DNA of 64,000 bases from Arthrobacter zhaoxinii (GTDB lineage Bacteria; Actinomycetota; Actinomycetes; Actinomycetales; Micrococcaceae). The translations under genes and the position numbers were made by a program. Below are positions 55,586 through 64,000 of this stretch, one piece after another (the stretch's first letter is position 1; each line of letters opens with the position of its first letter). The notes below the pieces were generated by a model that did no database searches, was not told where the DNA came from, and was given only the letters and a program-made list of their open reading frames with translations. Location: NCBI RefSeq assembly GCF_025244925.1, contig NZ_CP104275.1:1054001-1118000 (forward strand), written 5' to 3'.

Positions 55586-55812
55586 CCTTCGCGCGTAATC
55601 CGGACGGTCTCGCCGTTGACGGAGACCAGGTCGCCAGCGTGCAGCTGGCGGCCGCGGCGCTCTTCAATGTCGCCGTTGACGGAGACCAGGCCGTCTTCGA
55701 TCAGCTGTTTGGCCTGGATCCCGTCCTCGGCCAGGTTGGCAAGCTTGAGCAGCTGGCCCAGGCGGATCATTTCGTCGCGGATGGGAAGGTCTTGGGCATC
55801 GGAGGAACTCAT
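55582..55812 (-). CDS. Small S4-domain RNA-binding protein
   Basis: 76 residues. An S4-type RNA-binding domain spans almost the whole protein: LGQLLKLANLAEDGIQAKQLIEDGLVSVNGDIEERRGRQLHAGD (about 20-62). This resembles the YbcJ/RNA-binding S4 family, in which the domain stands alone and may help ribosome assembly. The ATG at 55812 has CAGAAT (55819-55824) six bases upstream and a close GGAGG, so a leaderless transcript is plausible. It overlaps the alpha/beta hydrolase gene by four bases at the stops. Confidence 0.85.
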   Translation of the reverse strand: MSSSDAQDLPIRDEMIRLGQLLKLANLAEDGIQAKQLIEDGLVSVNGDIEERRGRQLHAGDLVSVNGETVRITREG

Positions 55813-55876
55813 GCCTCCATTCTGCCCGACTTTCCGGCCCCGTCCCTGCCCCGCCGGTCCCTGCGGCCCGGAGCGG

Positions 55877-55882
55877 TAGGGT
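55877..55882 (+). promoter_or_regulatory. -10 box TAGGGT (leaderless arrangement)
   Basis: TAGGGT ends six bases before the GTG at 55889 of the DUF606 transporter gene. Confidence 0.45.
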
Positions 55883-55888
55883 AGTCGG

Positions 55889-56902
55889 GTGCCAAATGCT
55901 GTGCGGATGTCCCCGCTGATCGGTCTGCCCCTGTCCCTGCTTGCCGGGGTTGCCATCCCGTCCCAGGCCCGTGTCAACGGGGCCCTGGGGGAGCGGCTCG
56001 ACGACGGCCTGGCCGCCGCGCTGGTCAGCTTCCTGGTGGGGCTGGCGGTCATGACCGCCATCAGCCTGGCGCTGCCCCGCGGCCGCGCCGGTGCCGGGCA
56101 GCTGATTCCCTCGCTGCGGGAGCGGCGGTTCCCGCGCTACTACGTCCTGGCCGGCATGATCGGCGGCTACTTCGTGCTCTCCCAGACCCTCACCGTCGCA
56201 GTCCTGGGCGTGGCGGTGTTTACCGTTGCCGCCGTCGCCGGACAGACCCTCACCGGGCTGGTGGTGGACCGGCTCGGCATTGGCCCGGCCGGCAAGAAGG
56301 CGCTGACCGTGATGCGTGTGGTGGGCGCGGTGCTGACCATCGCCGCCGTCGCCTGGGCCGTCAGCCCGAAGCTCGGTGCCGGGGGAGAGCCGTCCGAATG
56401 GCTCGTGCCGGTGCTGCTGCCCCTGACCGCCGGCATGCTGATGAGTTTCCAGCAGGCCATGAACGGCACCACGGGCATGCACTACGGCACGCCGATCACC
56501 GCCACCCTGGTGAACTTCATCTCCGGCACCGTCCTGCTGGCCGTGATGTGGGGGATCAAGGTTGCCGTTTCGGGTCCGGGCAATCCGCTGCCCGGCGAAT
56601 GGTGGCTGTACCTGGGCGGGCCGCTGGGCTGCATCTTCATCGGCGTCGGCGCCCTGCTGGTGCGCAGCCTGGGCGTCCTGCTGACCAGCCTCGGGCTGAT
56701 CGGCGGACAGCTGATCGGCTCGCTGCTGCTGGACATTGTCTTCCCCGCACCGGGCAGCGTTGTGGTGGCGGCAACCGTACTCGGTACCCTGCTCACGCTG
56801 CTCGCCATTGTGCTGGCCACGCTGCCGTGGAACATGCCCGGCGGCGGCCCGTTCCGCCGTCGTCGTCCCGGACAGCCCCGGACGGAGAGCACCCTGCGCT
56901 GA
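55889..56902 (+). CDS. DMT-superfamily transporter of the DUF606/YdcZ type
   Basis: 337 residues with about ten membrane segments. It is a fusion of two DUF606 (YdcZ-like) halves: PLSLLAGVAIPSQARVNGALGERL in the first and LPLTAGMLMSFQQAMNGTTGMHYGTPI in the second, each with a Gln near the start of a helix and a G-N/G pair. Members belong to the drug/metabolite transporter superfamily, but the substrate is unknown. It ends in an arginine-rich cytoplasmic tail. A weak GCGGGG-CAT-CCCCGC hairpin (56938-56952) follows the stop. Confidence 0.85.
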   Translation: MPNAVRMSPLIGLPLSLLAGVAIPSQARVNGALGERLDDGLAAALVSFLVGLAVMTAISLALPRGRAGAGQLIPSLRERRFPRYYVLAGMIGGYFVLSQTLTVAVLGVAVFTVAAVAGQTLTGLVVDRLGIGPAGKKALTVMRVVGAVLTIAAVAWAVSPKLGAGGEPSEWLVPVLLPLTAGMLMSFQQAMNGTTGMHYGTPITATLVNFISGTVLLAVMWGIKVAVSGPGNPLPGEWWLYLGGPLGCIFIGVGALLVRSLGVLLTSLGLIGGQLIGSLLLDIVFPAPGSVVVAATVLGTLLTLLAIVLATLPWNMPGGGPFRRRRPGQPRTESTLR

Positions 56903-57090
56903 CCCGAAACGCCGTGGTCCGGCGGGCCGGTAGGTGAGCGGGGCATCCCCGCCTTAAGCTGGTAGCTGTAGCTTTGCCCGGCGGCGGACTCCCGCGCACC
57001 CATTCGGCGGTGGTGCAGAATGCCCAAGGGACCACAAGAGGACCGCACCCAGCGGCCCTCTAGACACGAAAAGAACGGCGGTACCATTCC
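56903..57090 (+). other. Gap before glyS
   Basis: 188 bases. A TAGACA at 57061-57066 could be the -10 of glyS. There is a weak hairpin just after the transporter stop and no T-box-like structure or tRNA gene. Confidence 0.35.
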
Positions 57091-58478
<1,388 letters not shown>

Positions 58479-58479
<1 letters not shown>

Positions 58480-59384
58480 TGGCACTTTCATTCCGCGAAT
58501 GGCGTGAAGACGATGACCTCAAGCTGAACCAGCTCTGGGGCGATCCGGAGAGCACGCAGGCCGGACAGTTCCGTGCCGTACTGCGTCCCTCCTCCAACGA
58601 GCCGTGGAGCCGCTGCATCGTGGCCGAAGACGACGGCATTCCGGTGGCCGCCGGCGTCGTCTACGAGACGAGCCTGCATCCGGACCGCCTGTGGGCATAC
58701 GTGGAGGTAGCCCGGGAAAACCGGCGCACCGGACTCGGCACCACACTGCTGGACATGCTGCGCAAGGAAGCCGAGTCGGCGCCGTCGGGCGTGACCAAAC
58801 TCCGCGCGAAGGTCGAGCCGGGCACCCCGGGCGCCGCGTTCGCCGAAGCCGCCGGGCTCACCCCCATCCAGCGGTCCTGCGTGGTGCTGGTGGAACCGGG
58901 CAAGCTGAAGCTGCCCGTGTTCACCGACGACGGACCCCAGCTGGACGAGGCAGCCACCGGCTCGGTGGAGCTCACGCAGGCAGTCACGCAGTTCTACAAC
59001 GCCGTGCACGAGTGGGACCGCGCCGAAATGACCCTCGGCAAGGCCCAGCAGATGCTGCTGAACGACGCCACCGGAGCTTCCGGCGCCGTCGTCCTGCGGG
59101 ACAAGCCGAAGAAGGACGGAGGGAAGATCGCTGCCTTCGCCGTAAGCTACACGCAGGAACGCACCGACGAACCCGCTGATGTGCTGGTGGGGTACGACAC
59201 CACCCTGGACCTCGACGAGGCGCAGGCCGCGGTCGAGTCCCTGGTGGCCATGCTTGCCTACCAGTACCCGGTGCAGCTGGAAGTGGACGAGTCCATGACC
59301 GCCGTGGTCCGGGCGCTGGAACCGCTGATCAAGGCGGGCGTGGCCCGGCAGGTCGGCAGCGAAACGCTGATCCTCAGCGACTAG
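58479..59384 (+). CDS. GNAT-domain protein coupled to glyS
   Basis: 301 residues. The N-terminal GNAT domain (about 3-150) contains LWAYVEVARENRRTGLGTTLLDML, with the acetyl-CoA loop R-R-T-G-L-G-T. The C-terminal part resembles a second degenerate GNAT copy, with DETLDLDEAQ-type sequence and no clear loop. Overlapping start with glyS by one base suggests translational coupling. The substrate is unknown. Confidence 0.82.
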
Positions 59385-59395
59385 CCTTTCGAACG

Positions 59396-59436
59396 AAAAG
59401 AGGCGGTCCCCGCGGAATGCGGGGGCCGCCTCTTTT
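59396..59436. terminator. Intrinsic terminator between GNAT and TetR genes
   Basis: An 18-bp stem with one G-U pair (59396-59413 with 59419-59436) is flanked by A-rich and T-rich ends, so it can work in both directions for the convergent genes. Confidence 0.9.
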
Positions 59437-59443
59437 GTGCGTG

Positions 59444-59471
59444 GCGTCAGGAGTTCAGCGTCAGGAGTTCA
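59444..59471. repeat. 14-bp tandem duplication at the TetR gene end
   Basis: GCGTCAGGAGTTCA occurs twice in tandem (59444-59457 and 59458-59471). It covers the stop codon of the TetR gene, so the duplication adds a second in-frame TGA-containing copy downstream. Confidence 0.7.
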
Positions 59472-60045
59472 GTCGGCCGGACAGCGCGTAGAGCACCGAT
59501 CCCGCGACATCCTCGACGGAACGCTCCGGATTGAACACGAGCCAGTCCAGCGCCCCCATCAGGGTGGCACCGAAAACGCTGCCGGCAATCAGCGTGAGGC
59601 GGTCCGGGCTGCCGTCCGGCAGATCCGACGCTCCGCCGGTCTGCCGGATGGGTTCCACGAACTCGGCCAGTGCTTCCTTGCGAAGTAAGTGGAGGGAGTG
59701 TTGCCAGGAGCGGTCCGTGCGCAGGATCTCCGCGGCCATCAGCTTGGCCAGGTCCCGGTTCTCGGACAGCAGCTCCAGCAGGGCGCGGACCATCGACTCG
59801 ATGGCGTTCCAGCCGGTGAGGCCGCTGCGTGCCGTCCGCAGACACTCCGTCAGGGTGCCTACGCCCTCCAGCAGCAGTTTTTCGAAGAGCTTGTCCTTGG
59901 AGGAGAAGTTGTAGTACAGGCTGCCCTTGGCCACGCCGGCCTGTTCCGCCACGTCATCCATGGTGGTCCCGGAGATGCCGTTGGCTGCGGCAAGTTCCAG
60001 GGCGGCGTCGAGGATGGCGCGCTTGGTGCCGGATTCACGTGGCAT
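59461..60045 (-). CDS. TetR family transcriptional regulator
   Basis: 194 residues. The N-terminal helix-turn-helix TTMDDVAEQAGVAKGSLYYNFSSKDKLFEKLL (about 26-57) is typical. The C-terminal ligand domain has the conserved motif-like LIAGSVFGATLMGALDWLVFNPERSV. It lies 106 bases downstream of the AtoE-type transporter gene on the same strand (that gene ends at 60152), so it could be cotranscribed with it; the ligand could be a short-chain acyl compound, which is inference. Confidence 0.88.
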   Translation of the reverse strand: MPRESGTKRAILDAALELAAANGISGTTMDDVAEQAGVAKGSLYYNFSSKDKLFEKLLLEGVGTLTECLRTARSGLTGWNAIESMVRALLELLSENRDLAKLMAAEILRTDRSWQHSLHLLRKEALAEFVEPIRQTGGASDLPDGSPDRLTLIAGSVFGATLMGALDWLVFNPERSVEDVAGSVLYALSGRLNS

Positions 60046-60151
60046 GGGGAAATGGATCCTTAGGCGGAAGGGAACTGCTGTCCCTTCGATCTTAGATGCC
60101 GAGGGGACGGCGCATCGTCCGGCGGCCCTGTCCGGCCGGGGTTCGGCCGGA

Positions 60152-61606
60152 CTAGGGTGCAGGGGCGGCCGGAGGGATCACCGGAGGTTCGAAACTGAAG
60201 GTCATGCCCAGCAGCCAGACCAGCAGCAGTACCACTGGCAGGTGGATGGTGAACTGCAGGAACGTGAAGCCCACCAGATCGCGTGCCCGCAGTTTCAGCA
60301 CTGCCAGCAGCGGGAGCATAAAGAACGGATTGACCAGGTTCGGCAGGGCCTCGGCTACGTTGTAAATCTGCACGGTCCAGCCAAGATTCATTTCGACGTC
60401 GGTGGCGGACTGCATCACATAGGGTGCCTCCACCAGCCACTTCCCGCCGCCCGAAGGAACAAAGACGCCGAGGATGACGGTGTAGACCGCAATCACCACG
60501 GCGAAACCACCCCCGGAGCCGATGCTGGTGAAGAACTCGGCCAGATGCTCCGAAACGGTCATCCCACCCGATCCCTCGGCCTTCGTCAGGATGGCTGCCA
60601 TGGCCGCATACAGGGGGAACTGCACCAGAATGCCGGCCGTGGCAGGAACCGCCTTGGTCACCGCTTGGAGGAAGTTTCGCGGGGTGCCATGCAGCACCAG
60701 CCCCAGGATCAGGAAGACCAGAAGGTAGCCGTTCAGGCTCGAGATCACAGTCAGGAAGGGCATGGTCGCGAACTGCGATACCAGCCACCCTGCGGTGAGC
60801 AGGCCGAGCAGTACCGGCAGGATGCGGCTGTACTCCAGCCACTCGCCGGGCCGTTCGCGCTGGGCCGCCGGTTCCGGCGAATCGTCCAGGTCCACGCCGA
60901 GGTCCTGTGCAGTGCGGATAGCAGCACCGCGCGGAGCGGAGAAGTGGGCAATGAGGGTGGTCAGGGCGATCAGGATGGCGCAGGTCAGGAGGGACTGCCA
61001 GGTGAAGATGGTCTTGCCGAAGTCGAGCACCCCGGTAATCTCCAACAGTGCGGGCGGCAGGGAGGTCGCCGTCGCCTGCAGTTGCGCGGCGGAGGAAGAG
61101 AGTCCCAGAGCCCACACGGCGCCCAGTCCCATAAACGCTGCGGCACCCAGGGCACGGTAATCCACCTGGAGGTCGCGCCGGCGGGCAATCGCCCGTGCCA
61201 GCAGACCGCCGAAGACCAGGCTGAGCCCCCAGTTCAGGAAGGACACGGACATGGACAGGAACGCAACAAAGCTCACGGCGGTGGCCGCCGTCTGCGGAAC
61301 AAGCGCCAGCCGTGCAATCAGCCGTGCCACCGGCGGGGACGTGGCTACCACGTAGCCGGTGAGCACCACCATCGCCATCTGCAGGGTGAAGGCGGTCAGG
61401 TCCCAGAAGCCGTTGCCGAAGGAATCCACCACGGCCTGCGGCGAGGAACCGTTCAGCAGGGCCGCCAACGCGACCAGAACCACGCCGCCGAGAGCGAAGA
61501 CATATGCATCCGGGAACCACTTCTCCGTCCACCGGGCCATCACCTGGGCTACACGGGCCAGGCCCTTCTCGGACGGTGCGGAGGTGCTCTTGGCAGCGGT
61601 GGTCAT
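60152..61606 (-). CDS. Short-chain fatty acid transporter (AtoE/TIGR00366 type)
   Basis: 484 residues with about 12 membrane segments. The family signatures RWTEKWFPDAYVFALGGVVLVALAALL, SVSFLNWGLSLVFGGLLARAIARR (the conserved SLNWG-like turn) and VPSGGGKWLVEAPYVMQSA are present. AtoE-type proteins import short-chain fatty acids such as acetoacetate or butyrate. The ATG at 61606 is followed by a serine/alanine-rich N terminus. No divergent partner besides dusB. Confidence 0.88.
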   Translation of the reverse strand: MTTAAKSTSAPSEKGLARVAQVMARWTEKWFPDAYVFALGGVVLVALAALLNGSSPQAVVDSFGNGFWDLTAFTLQMAMVVLTGYVVATSPPVARLIARLALVPQTAATAVSFVAFLSMSVSFLNWGLSLVFGGLLARAIARRRDLQVDYRALGAAAFMGLGAVWALGLSSSAAQLQATATSLPPALLEITGVLDFGKTIFTWQSLLTCAILIALTTLIAHFSAPRGAAIRTAQDLGVDLDDSPEPAAQRERPGEWLEYSRILPVLLGLLTAGWLVSQFATMPFLTVISSLNGYLLVFLILGLVLHGTPRNFLQAVTKAVPATAGILVQFPLYAAMAAILTKAEGSGGMTVSEHLAEFFTSIGSGGGFAVVIAVYTVILGVFVPSGGGKWLVEAPYVMQSATDVEMNLGWTVQIYNVAEALPNLVNPFFMLPLLAVLKLRARDLVGFTFLQFTIHLPVVLLLVWLLGMTFSFEPPVIPPAAPAP

Positions 61607-61786
61607 GGGGAACCTCGAATCTTCGGTTGCAGCGGCGAAACCGATGGATGCGGAAGCAAAAAGTGATGCAGGTCACCAGCACGCTAGGGGCGCCAGGGGA
61701 GCAGTGTCAATTCACCGCGCCGGGGGCGTTTCACGGGCTGAGTGCCGGGCGGTATCGGATTTGCATCGGCTTGCGAGAATAGAGGG
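61607..61786. other. Divergent gap between the AtoE-type gene and dusB
   Basis: 180 bases. GAGAAT (61775-61780) lies six bases before the dusB GTG. The other promoter is not identifiable with confidence. No RNA gene seen. Confidence 0.35.
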
Positions 61787-62959
61787 GTGACTGTTTTATC
61801 TCCGGAACTCAAGCTTGAGCTTCCCCCGCTGCAACTAGGCCCCATCACCGTGGACACCCCGGTGATCCTGGCACCCATGGCGGGCATCACCAACAAGGCC
61901 TTCCGCCGGCTCTGCCGTGAATACGGGGGAGGGCTGTACGTGACTGAAATGGTCACCTCCCGCGCCCTCGTGGAACGCTCGCCGGAATCCATGCGGATCA
62001 TTAAGCACGACGACGACGAAAGGGTCCGGTCCGTCCAGCTCTACGGGGTGGACCCCAAGACCGTCGGTGCAGCCGTCCGCCTCCTGGTCGAGGAGGACCG
62101 CGCCGACCACATTGACCTGAACTTCGGCTGCCCGGTCCCCAAGGTCACCCGCAAGGGCGGCGGTTCGGCCCTGCCGTGGAAGCTGGACCTGTTCACCGCC
62201 ATCGTCCAGACGGCGGTGAAGGAAGCTTCCCGGGGCAACGTGCCGCTGACCATCAAGATGCGCAAGGGCATTGACGAGGACCACCTGACCTTCCTCGACG
62301 CCGGGAAGATCGCCCGTGACTCCGGCGTGGCCGCGGTGACCCTGCACGGCCGCACGGCGTCGCAGTTCTACTCCGGCAAGGCCGACTGGTCTGCCATCGC
62401 GGAACTGCGCGAAGCCCTGCCGGACATGAACGTCCTGGGCAACGGTGACATCTGGTCCGCCGAGGACGCCATCCGCATGGTGCGCGAGACCGGCGTGGAC
62501 GGCGTCGTCATCGGACGCGGCTGCCAGGGCCGCCCATGGCTCTTCGGTGACCTGGAAGCAGCCTTCGAGGGACGGTCCGAACGGCACCGGCCCGGTTTGA
62601 AGCAGGTATCCGACAGCGTGTACCGGCATGCGGAACTGCTGGTGGAGACCTTCGGCGACGAAGTGATTGCCCTGCGCGACATCCGCAAGCACATGGCCTG
62701 GTACTTCAAGGGCTACGTAGTAGGGGGAGACCTCCGCGCTAAACTGGCGACGGTACCGTCCCTGGCGGTCCTCCGTGAACTGCTGGACCAGCTGGACCCC
62801 GACGCACCCTACCCCGGCACAGACGCCGAGGGACCGCGCGGACGGGCCGGAACACCCAAAAAGACAGCGCTGCCGGAAGGCTGGCTGGACGGGCGGGAAC
62901 TCAACGCCGCCCAGAAGTCCATCATTTCGGCAGCCGAACTCGACGTATCAGGCGGCTAA
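61787..62959 (+). CDS. dusB: tRNA-dihydrouridine synthase
   Basis: 390 residues from the GTG at 61787, supported by GAGGGG and by GAGAAT six bases upstream; an in-frame ATG at 61742 gives 15 non-family residues. The flavoenzyme reduces uridines in tRNA. Signatures: [41 protein letters not shown] with the catalytic Cys, the FMN-binding [14 protein letters not shown] and [21 protein letters not shown]. The C-terminal helical domain contains [13 protein letters not shown]. The DusB-type tRNA position is not decided by sequence. It ends eight bases before dgt. Confidence 0.93.
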   Translation: MTVLSPELKLELPPLQLGPITVDTPVILAPMAGITNKAFRRLCREYGGGLYVTEMVTSRALVERSPESMRIIKHDDDERVRSVQLYGVDPKTVGAAVRLLVEEDRADHIDLNFGCPVPKVTRKGGGSALPWKLDLFTAIVQTAVKEASRGNVPLTIKMRKGIDEDHLTFLDAGKIARDSGVAAVTLHGRTASQFYSGKADWSAIAELREALPDMNVLGNGDIWSAEDAIRMVRETGVDGVVIGRGCQGRPWLFGDLEAAFEGRSERHRPGLKQVSDSVYRHAELLVETFGDEVIALRDIRKHMAWYFKGYVVGGDLRAKLATVPSLAVLRELLDQLDPDAPYPGTDAEGPRGRAGTPKKTALPEGWLDGRELNAAQKSIISAAELDVSGG

Positions 62960-62967
62960 AGCACCCC

Positions 62968-64000
62968 ATGACCTTCCCGCAGGCAGTCTCCACCGCAGGC
63001 TATACCGAAGTCGATCTGGCCCGATGGGTTACGGAACCGGCGAAAAACACCAACCGAACACAGTTCGGCCGTGACCGCGCGCGGGTGCTCCATTCCTCCG
63101 CGCTGCGCCGGCTGGGTGCCAAGACCCAGGTGGTCGCCCCGGACACGGACGACTTTGTCCGCACCCGCCTGACGCACAGCCTCGAAGTGGCCCAGGTGGG
63201 CCGGGAGCTGGGCAACGCACTCGGCTGCGACCCCGACGTCGTCGACGCCGCCTGCCTCTCCCATGACCTGGGGCACCCGCCCTTCGGCCACAACGGCGAG
63301 ACCGCGCTGAACGACATTGCCCATGCCATCGGCGGCTTCGAAGGCAACGCACAGACGCTGCGGCTGCTGACCCGCCTCGAACCGAAGATCATTGCCCCCG
63401 ACGGCACGCCCGCGGGCCTGAACCTCACCCGCGCCAGCCTGGATGCCGCCACCAAGTACCCGTGGTCCATTGCCAATGCTCCGCTGGTGAACGGGCACCG
63501 CACCACCAAGTTCGGTGTGTACGAGGATGACCTGCCCGTCTTCACCTGGCTGCGCGACGGCGCGCCGGAGGGACGCTCCTGCCTCGAGGCGCAGGTGATG
63601 GACCTGGCGGACGACATTTCCTACTCCGTGCACGACGTTGAGGACGCGATTGTGGCCGGCCATGTCCAGCTCAAGTGGCTGGACAACCCGGACCAGCGTG
63701 CCCGGGTGGTCGGCTACACCCAGCAGTGGTACCTGCCCGGTGCGGAACCTGCCGCCATCGATGCGGCGCTTGCCCGGCTGGAAGCCACCAAGGTGTGGGT
63801 CCGCGAATCGGACGGCAGCCGACGCGCCATGGCCGCCCTGAAGGACATGACCAGCCAGCTGATCGGCCGGTTCTGCAACAGCGCGCTGGAAGCCACGCGC
63901 GGCATTTACGGCACCGATCCGCTGACCCGGTACCACGCCGAAATGGTGGTCCCCGAGGAGACCCAGCTGGAAATTGCCGTCATGAAGGGCCTGGCCACCA
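62968..64000 (+). CDS. dgt: Deoxyguanosinetriphosphate triphosphohydrolase, N-terminal part (runs off the window)
   Basis: The frame is open from the ATG at 62968 to the window end (344 codons seen), so the gene is truncated here. The HD-domain metal ligands are His70 ([17 protein letters not shown]), His99 and Asp100 ([16 protein letters not shown]) and the later Asp in [17 protein letters not shown]. These are the dNTP triphosphohydrolase signatures; the enzyme cleaves dGTP to deoxyguanosine and tripolyphosphate. The dusB-dgt order is common in actinobacteria and the gap is only eight bases, so they are probably one transcript. Confidence 0.93.
   Translation, partial: MTFPQAVSTAGYTEVDLARWVTEPAKNTNRTQFGRDRARVLHSSALRRLGAKTQVVAPDTDDFVRTRLTHSLEVAQVGRELGNALGCDPDVVDAACLSHDLGHPPFGHNGETALNDIAHAIGGFEGNAQTLRLLTRLEPKIIAPDGTPAGLNLTRASLDAATKYPWSIANAPLVNGHRTTKFGVYEDDLPVFTWLRDGAPEGRSCLEAQVMDLADDISYSVHDVEDAIVAGHVQLKWLDNPDQRARVVGYTQQWYLPGAEPAAIDAALARLEATKVWVRESDGSRRAMAALKDMTSQLIGRFCNSALEATRGIYGTDPLTRYHAEMVVPEETQLEIAVMKGLAT

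Noticed and set aside
56903..57090. T-box or tRNA gene upstream of glyS
   Set aside because: No T-box motif, specifier stem or tRNA cloverleaf can be drawn in the gap.

Overview
The window is a high-GC chromosomal segment from an actinobacterium, most likely Arthrobacter or a close Micrococcaceae relative. The evidence is the GC-rich third codon positions, an acyl-CoA carboxylase set with an epsilon subunit, a SAM-IV-type riboswitch, GatCAB, and the frequent pairing of a TAnnnT-like -10 box with a start codon 6-7 bases downstream (leaderless transcripts). I see no rRNA, tRNA, CRISPR array, insertion sequence or prophage.

Layout. 1-288 is the tail of an MHS-type transporter. 379-12126 is a biotin carboxylase locus: accA3 (alpha), maf, accE, accD and, divergently, an HSDL2-like dehydrogenase, birA and a PH-domain membrane protein. 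A symporter gene and a DUF885 peptidase-like gene sit between maf and accE. 12119-17024 carries an Rv1264-type adenylate cyclase, a PP2C phosphatase, a DUF6457 protein and a convergent FdhF/YdeP molybdopterin oxidoreductase. 17328-20931 is an accessory patch: two tandem YezG-like genes, two near-identical small unknown genes, a larger unknown gene and a frameshifted small gene. It looks like a set of immunity-type genes with no recognisable toxin. 21042-32310 returns to core functions (ligA, an IMPase-family phosphatase, gatCAB) mixed with a kinase-like protein, a DUF222/HNH nuclease, a methyltransferase, a DksA-type zinc-finger protein and a GNAT enzyme.

32409-36362 holds a phosphotransferase, a PP2C-like protein coupled to a FAD-dependent amine or D-amino-acid oxidoreductase, and a membrane protein with a long disordered tail. 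36645-45221 is dominated by histidine catabolism: divergent hutH and an IclR regulator, then hutU, an allantoate-amidohydrolase-like gene, hutF and hutI. Histidine goes to urocanate (HutH), imidazolonepropionate (HutU), formiminoglutamate (HutI) and formylglutamate (HutF). No classical HutG is present, so the M20 enzyme encoded inside the operon is the obvious candidate for the last step. The IclR promoter carries a perfect 14-bp palindrome.

45287-49823 encodes a DHFR/RibD-like protein, a CPBP membrane protease, a GH2 glycosidase, a DUF3592 protein that overlaps it tail to tail, and a VOC protein. 49982-52642 is the methionine unit: SAM riboswitch, metY, metX. 52648-59384 contains a second VOC protein, SRPBCC, SGNH hydrolase, alpha/beta hydrolase, S4 RNA-binding protein, DUF606 transporter, glyS and a double GNAT protein. 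The window ends with a TetR regulator, an AtoE-type short-chain fatty acid transporter, dusB and the 5' part of dgt.
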